A stretch of 64,000 nucleotides of DNA, from the NCBI RefSeq assembly GCF_020360975.1, contig NW_025408669.1, positions 2,356,001 through 2,420,000 on the forward strand, given 5' to 3'. A program made the position numbers and the translations under genes. Shown piece by piece: positions 63,270-64,000 of the stretch. Numbering within the stretch: position 1 is the stretch's first letter; each line of letters starts with the position of its first letter. The notes under the pieces were generated by a model. It ran no database searches. It was not told where the DNA came from and was given only the letters and a program-made list of their open reading frames with translations. This DNA is from Hirsutella rhossiliensis (taxonomy: Eukaryota > Ascomycota > Sordariomycetes > Hypocreales > Ophiocordycipitaceae).

Positions 63270-64000
63270 AGAGTGTGGGGATTTTCAGTTATTGCAGAGA
63301 ACGTGGTTCGAGACGGTTCGAGACGGCCCAAGACGAGGCCCAAGACGAGGGAGGTGGGTGGGGGGCCGGGGGGGGAGGGAGGGGGGCGGGAGAGAGCTGC
63401 TCTTATTGAGTATGTCTCTCACTTTCATAGACGACTCGCGTAGACGACGCATAAGCTCATTACTCGATCGCATGCTGGTCCGGATCATAGTCAAACTCTC
63501 TTTTGCATTGCCCAAAGCGGGAGAAAGGGCAACGCCAGCGTCTCGAAACCTGCGCTAGTCCATGGCTGCCTCCATGTTTCACAATGGAAAACAAGACCCC
63601 CTTTCCTTTAAGCTTTTGGTCTCATGTCGATGCTTTGATTCCCTGACTCTCTTTCGACATCAGACGCCGCCACCGTCGCCATTCAGTCACCAAGCCGGCC
63701 TATAGGGAGGCACGGTTCCGGCCCCCGGTATTTGCGAAACAGGTTGCCGTTGATCAACAAAACCACCCAGGCCTTGGAGCTGGCCGTCCATAGACGCCAC
63801 GTCTGTATTTCGCCAGGGATGGTGGAAGCCCGGCCTGTGCGCGCCCGTGTTTCGTTTCATGTCAGGCCTTTATGGAAGCTGTCTCCAAGGGAAGTTCGAC
63901 CGCAGAGTAACAGGGAAGCGTCACCTACCATCTCCGAAGCCTTTCCGGCTGACGCAAATCTTGGGGCGAGAGAACTTATGGATAAAAAAACACCGTAATT
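63270..64000. other. Terminal region without a supported gene
   Basis: Promoter side of the preceding gene. A purine-rich stretch at 63300-63395 has short repeats (TTCGAGACGG twice, CAAGACGAGG twice) followed by long G runs. The 88-codon frame at 63732 reaching the window edge has no recognisable feature. Confidence 0.45.

Overview
This is nuclear DNA from a filamentous ascomycete. The genes have short introns (about 50-120 nt) with GTRNGY donors and CTAAC/CTGAC branch points, pyrimidine-rich leaders, and fungal-type orthologues throughout (TIM22, GEP4, ORC2, SEC59, SYG1/XPR1-like, CAF-1 large subunit, mitochondrial-type formate dehydrogenase). The gene set and style suggest Sordariomycetes, most likely Hypocreales; I cannot name a species. 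No CRISPR, prophage or bacterial operon structure is present.

Layout. 1-6.5 kb is dense housekeeping: the 3' end of a GH16 glucanase, TIM22, a Myb-like protein, GEP4 and, head-to-head with GEP4, ORC2. 7-9.7 kb holds the dolichol kinase SEC59. After a 3.3 kb gap come a Ser/Thr-rich GPI-type surface protein, a FAM32A homologue paired head-to-head with an amino-acid permease, and a 1545-residue membrane/ankyrin protein (19.3-24.0 kb). 24.2-31 kb holds formate dehydrogenase, an APH-fold kinase interrupted by one in-frame stop, and a LamB/YcsF (PxpA-like) gene. The PxpA-like gene is divergent from a four-domain biotin carboxylase-AHS2-AHS1-BCCP gene (31.5-35.4 kb). 35.5-44 kb holds tRNA-Val(AAC), a small secreted protein, an M18 aminopeptidase and an SPX-EXS protein. 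44-49.7 kb has no convincing gene and is rich in TACAGTAC-type palindromes. 49.7-57 kb holds two conserved fungal proteins of unknown function flanking the CAF-1 large subunit.

The accessory region at 57.6-61.2 kb is the most unusual part. Six small intronless genes (75-86 codons), all on the minus strand, start ATG-TGY and share one cysteine scaffold: M-C-x8-C-x2-C-x12-14-C-x9-13-C-x17-26-C-x2-C. Apart from the cysteines the proteins have diverged widely. Their upstream regions keep a TATA-like box followed by a GC-rich element, and a 12-mer there is identical in three copies. None has a signal peptide. I recognise no described family; they look like a locally expanded family of small intracellular, possibly zinc-binding proteins. 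A short signal-peptide/single-TM protein with a GC-AG intron lies beside them.

Genes that plausibly work together: the PxpA-like gene and the BC-AHS2-AHS1-BCCP gene share a 624 bp divergent promoter and together contain all three components of the prokaryotic 5-oxoprolinase (PxpA, PxpB, PxpC) plus a biotin carboxylase and carrier. GEP4/ORC2 and FAM32A/permease are ordinary divergent pairs with no evident functional link. All exon boundaries were inferred by eye from splice signals, frame and family conservation.
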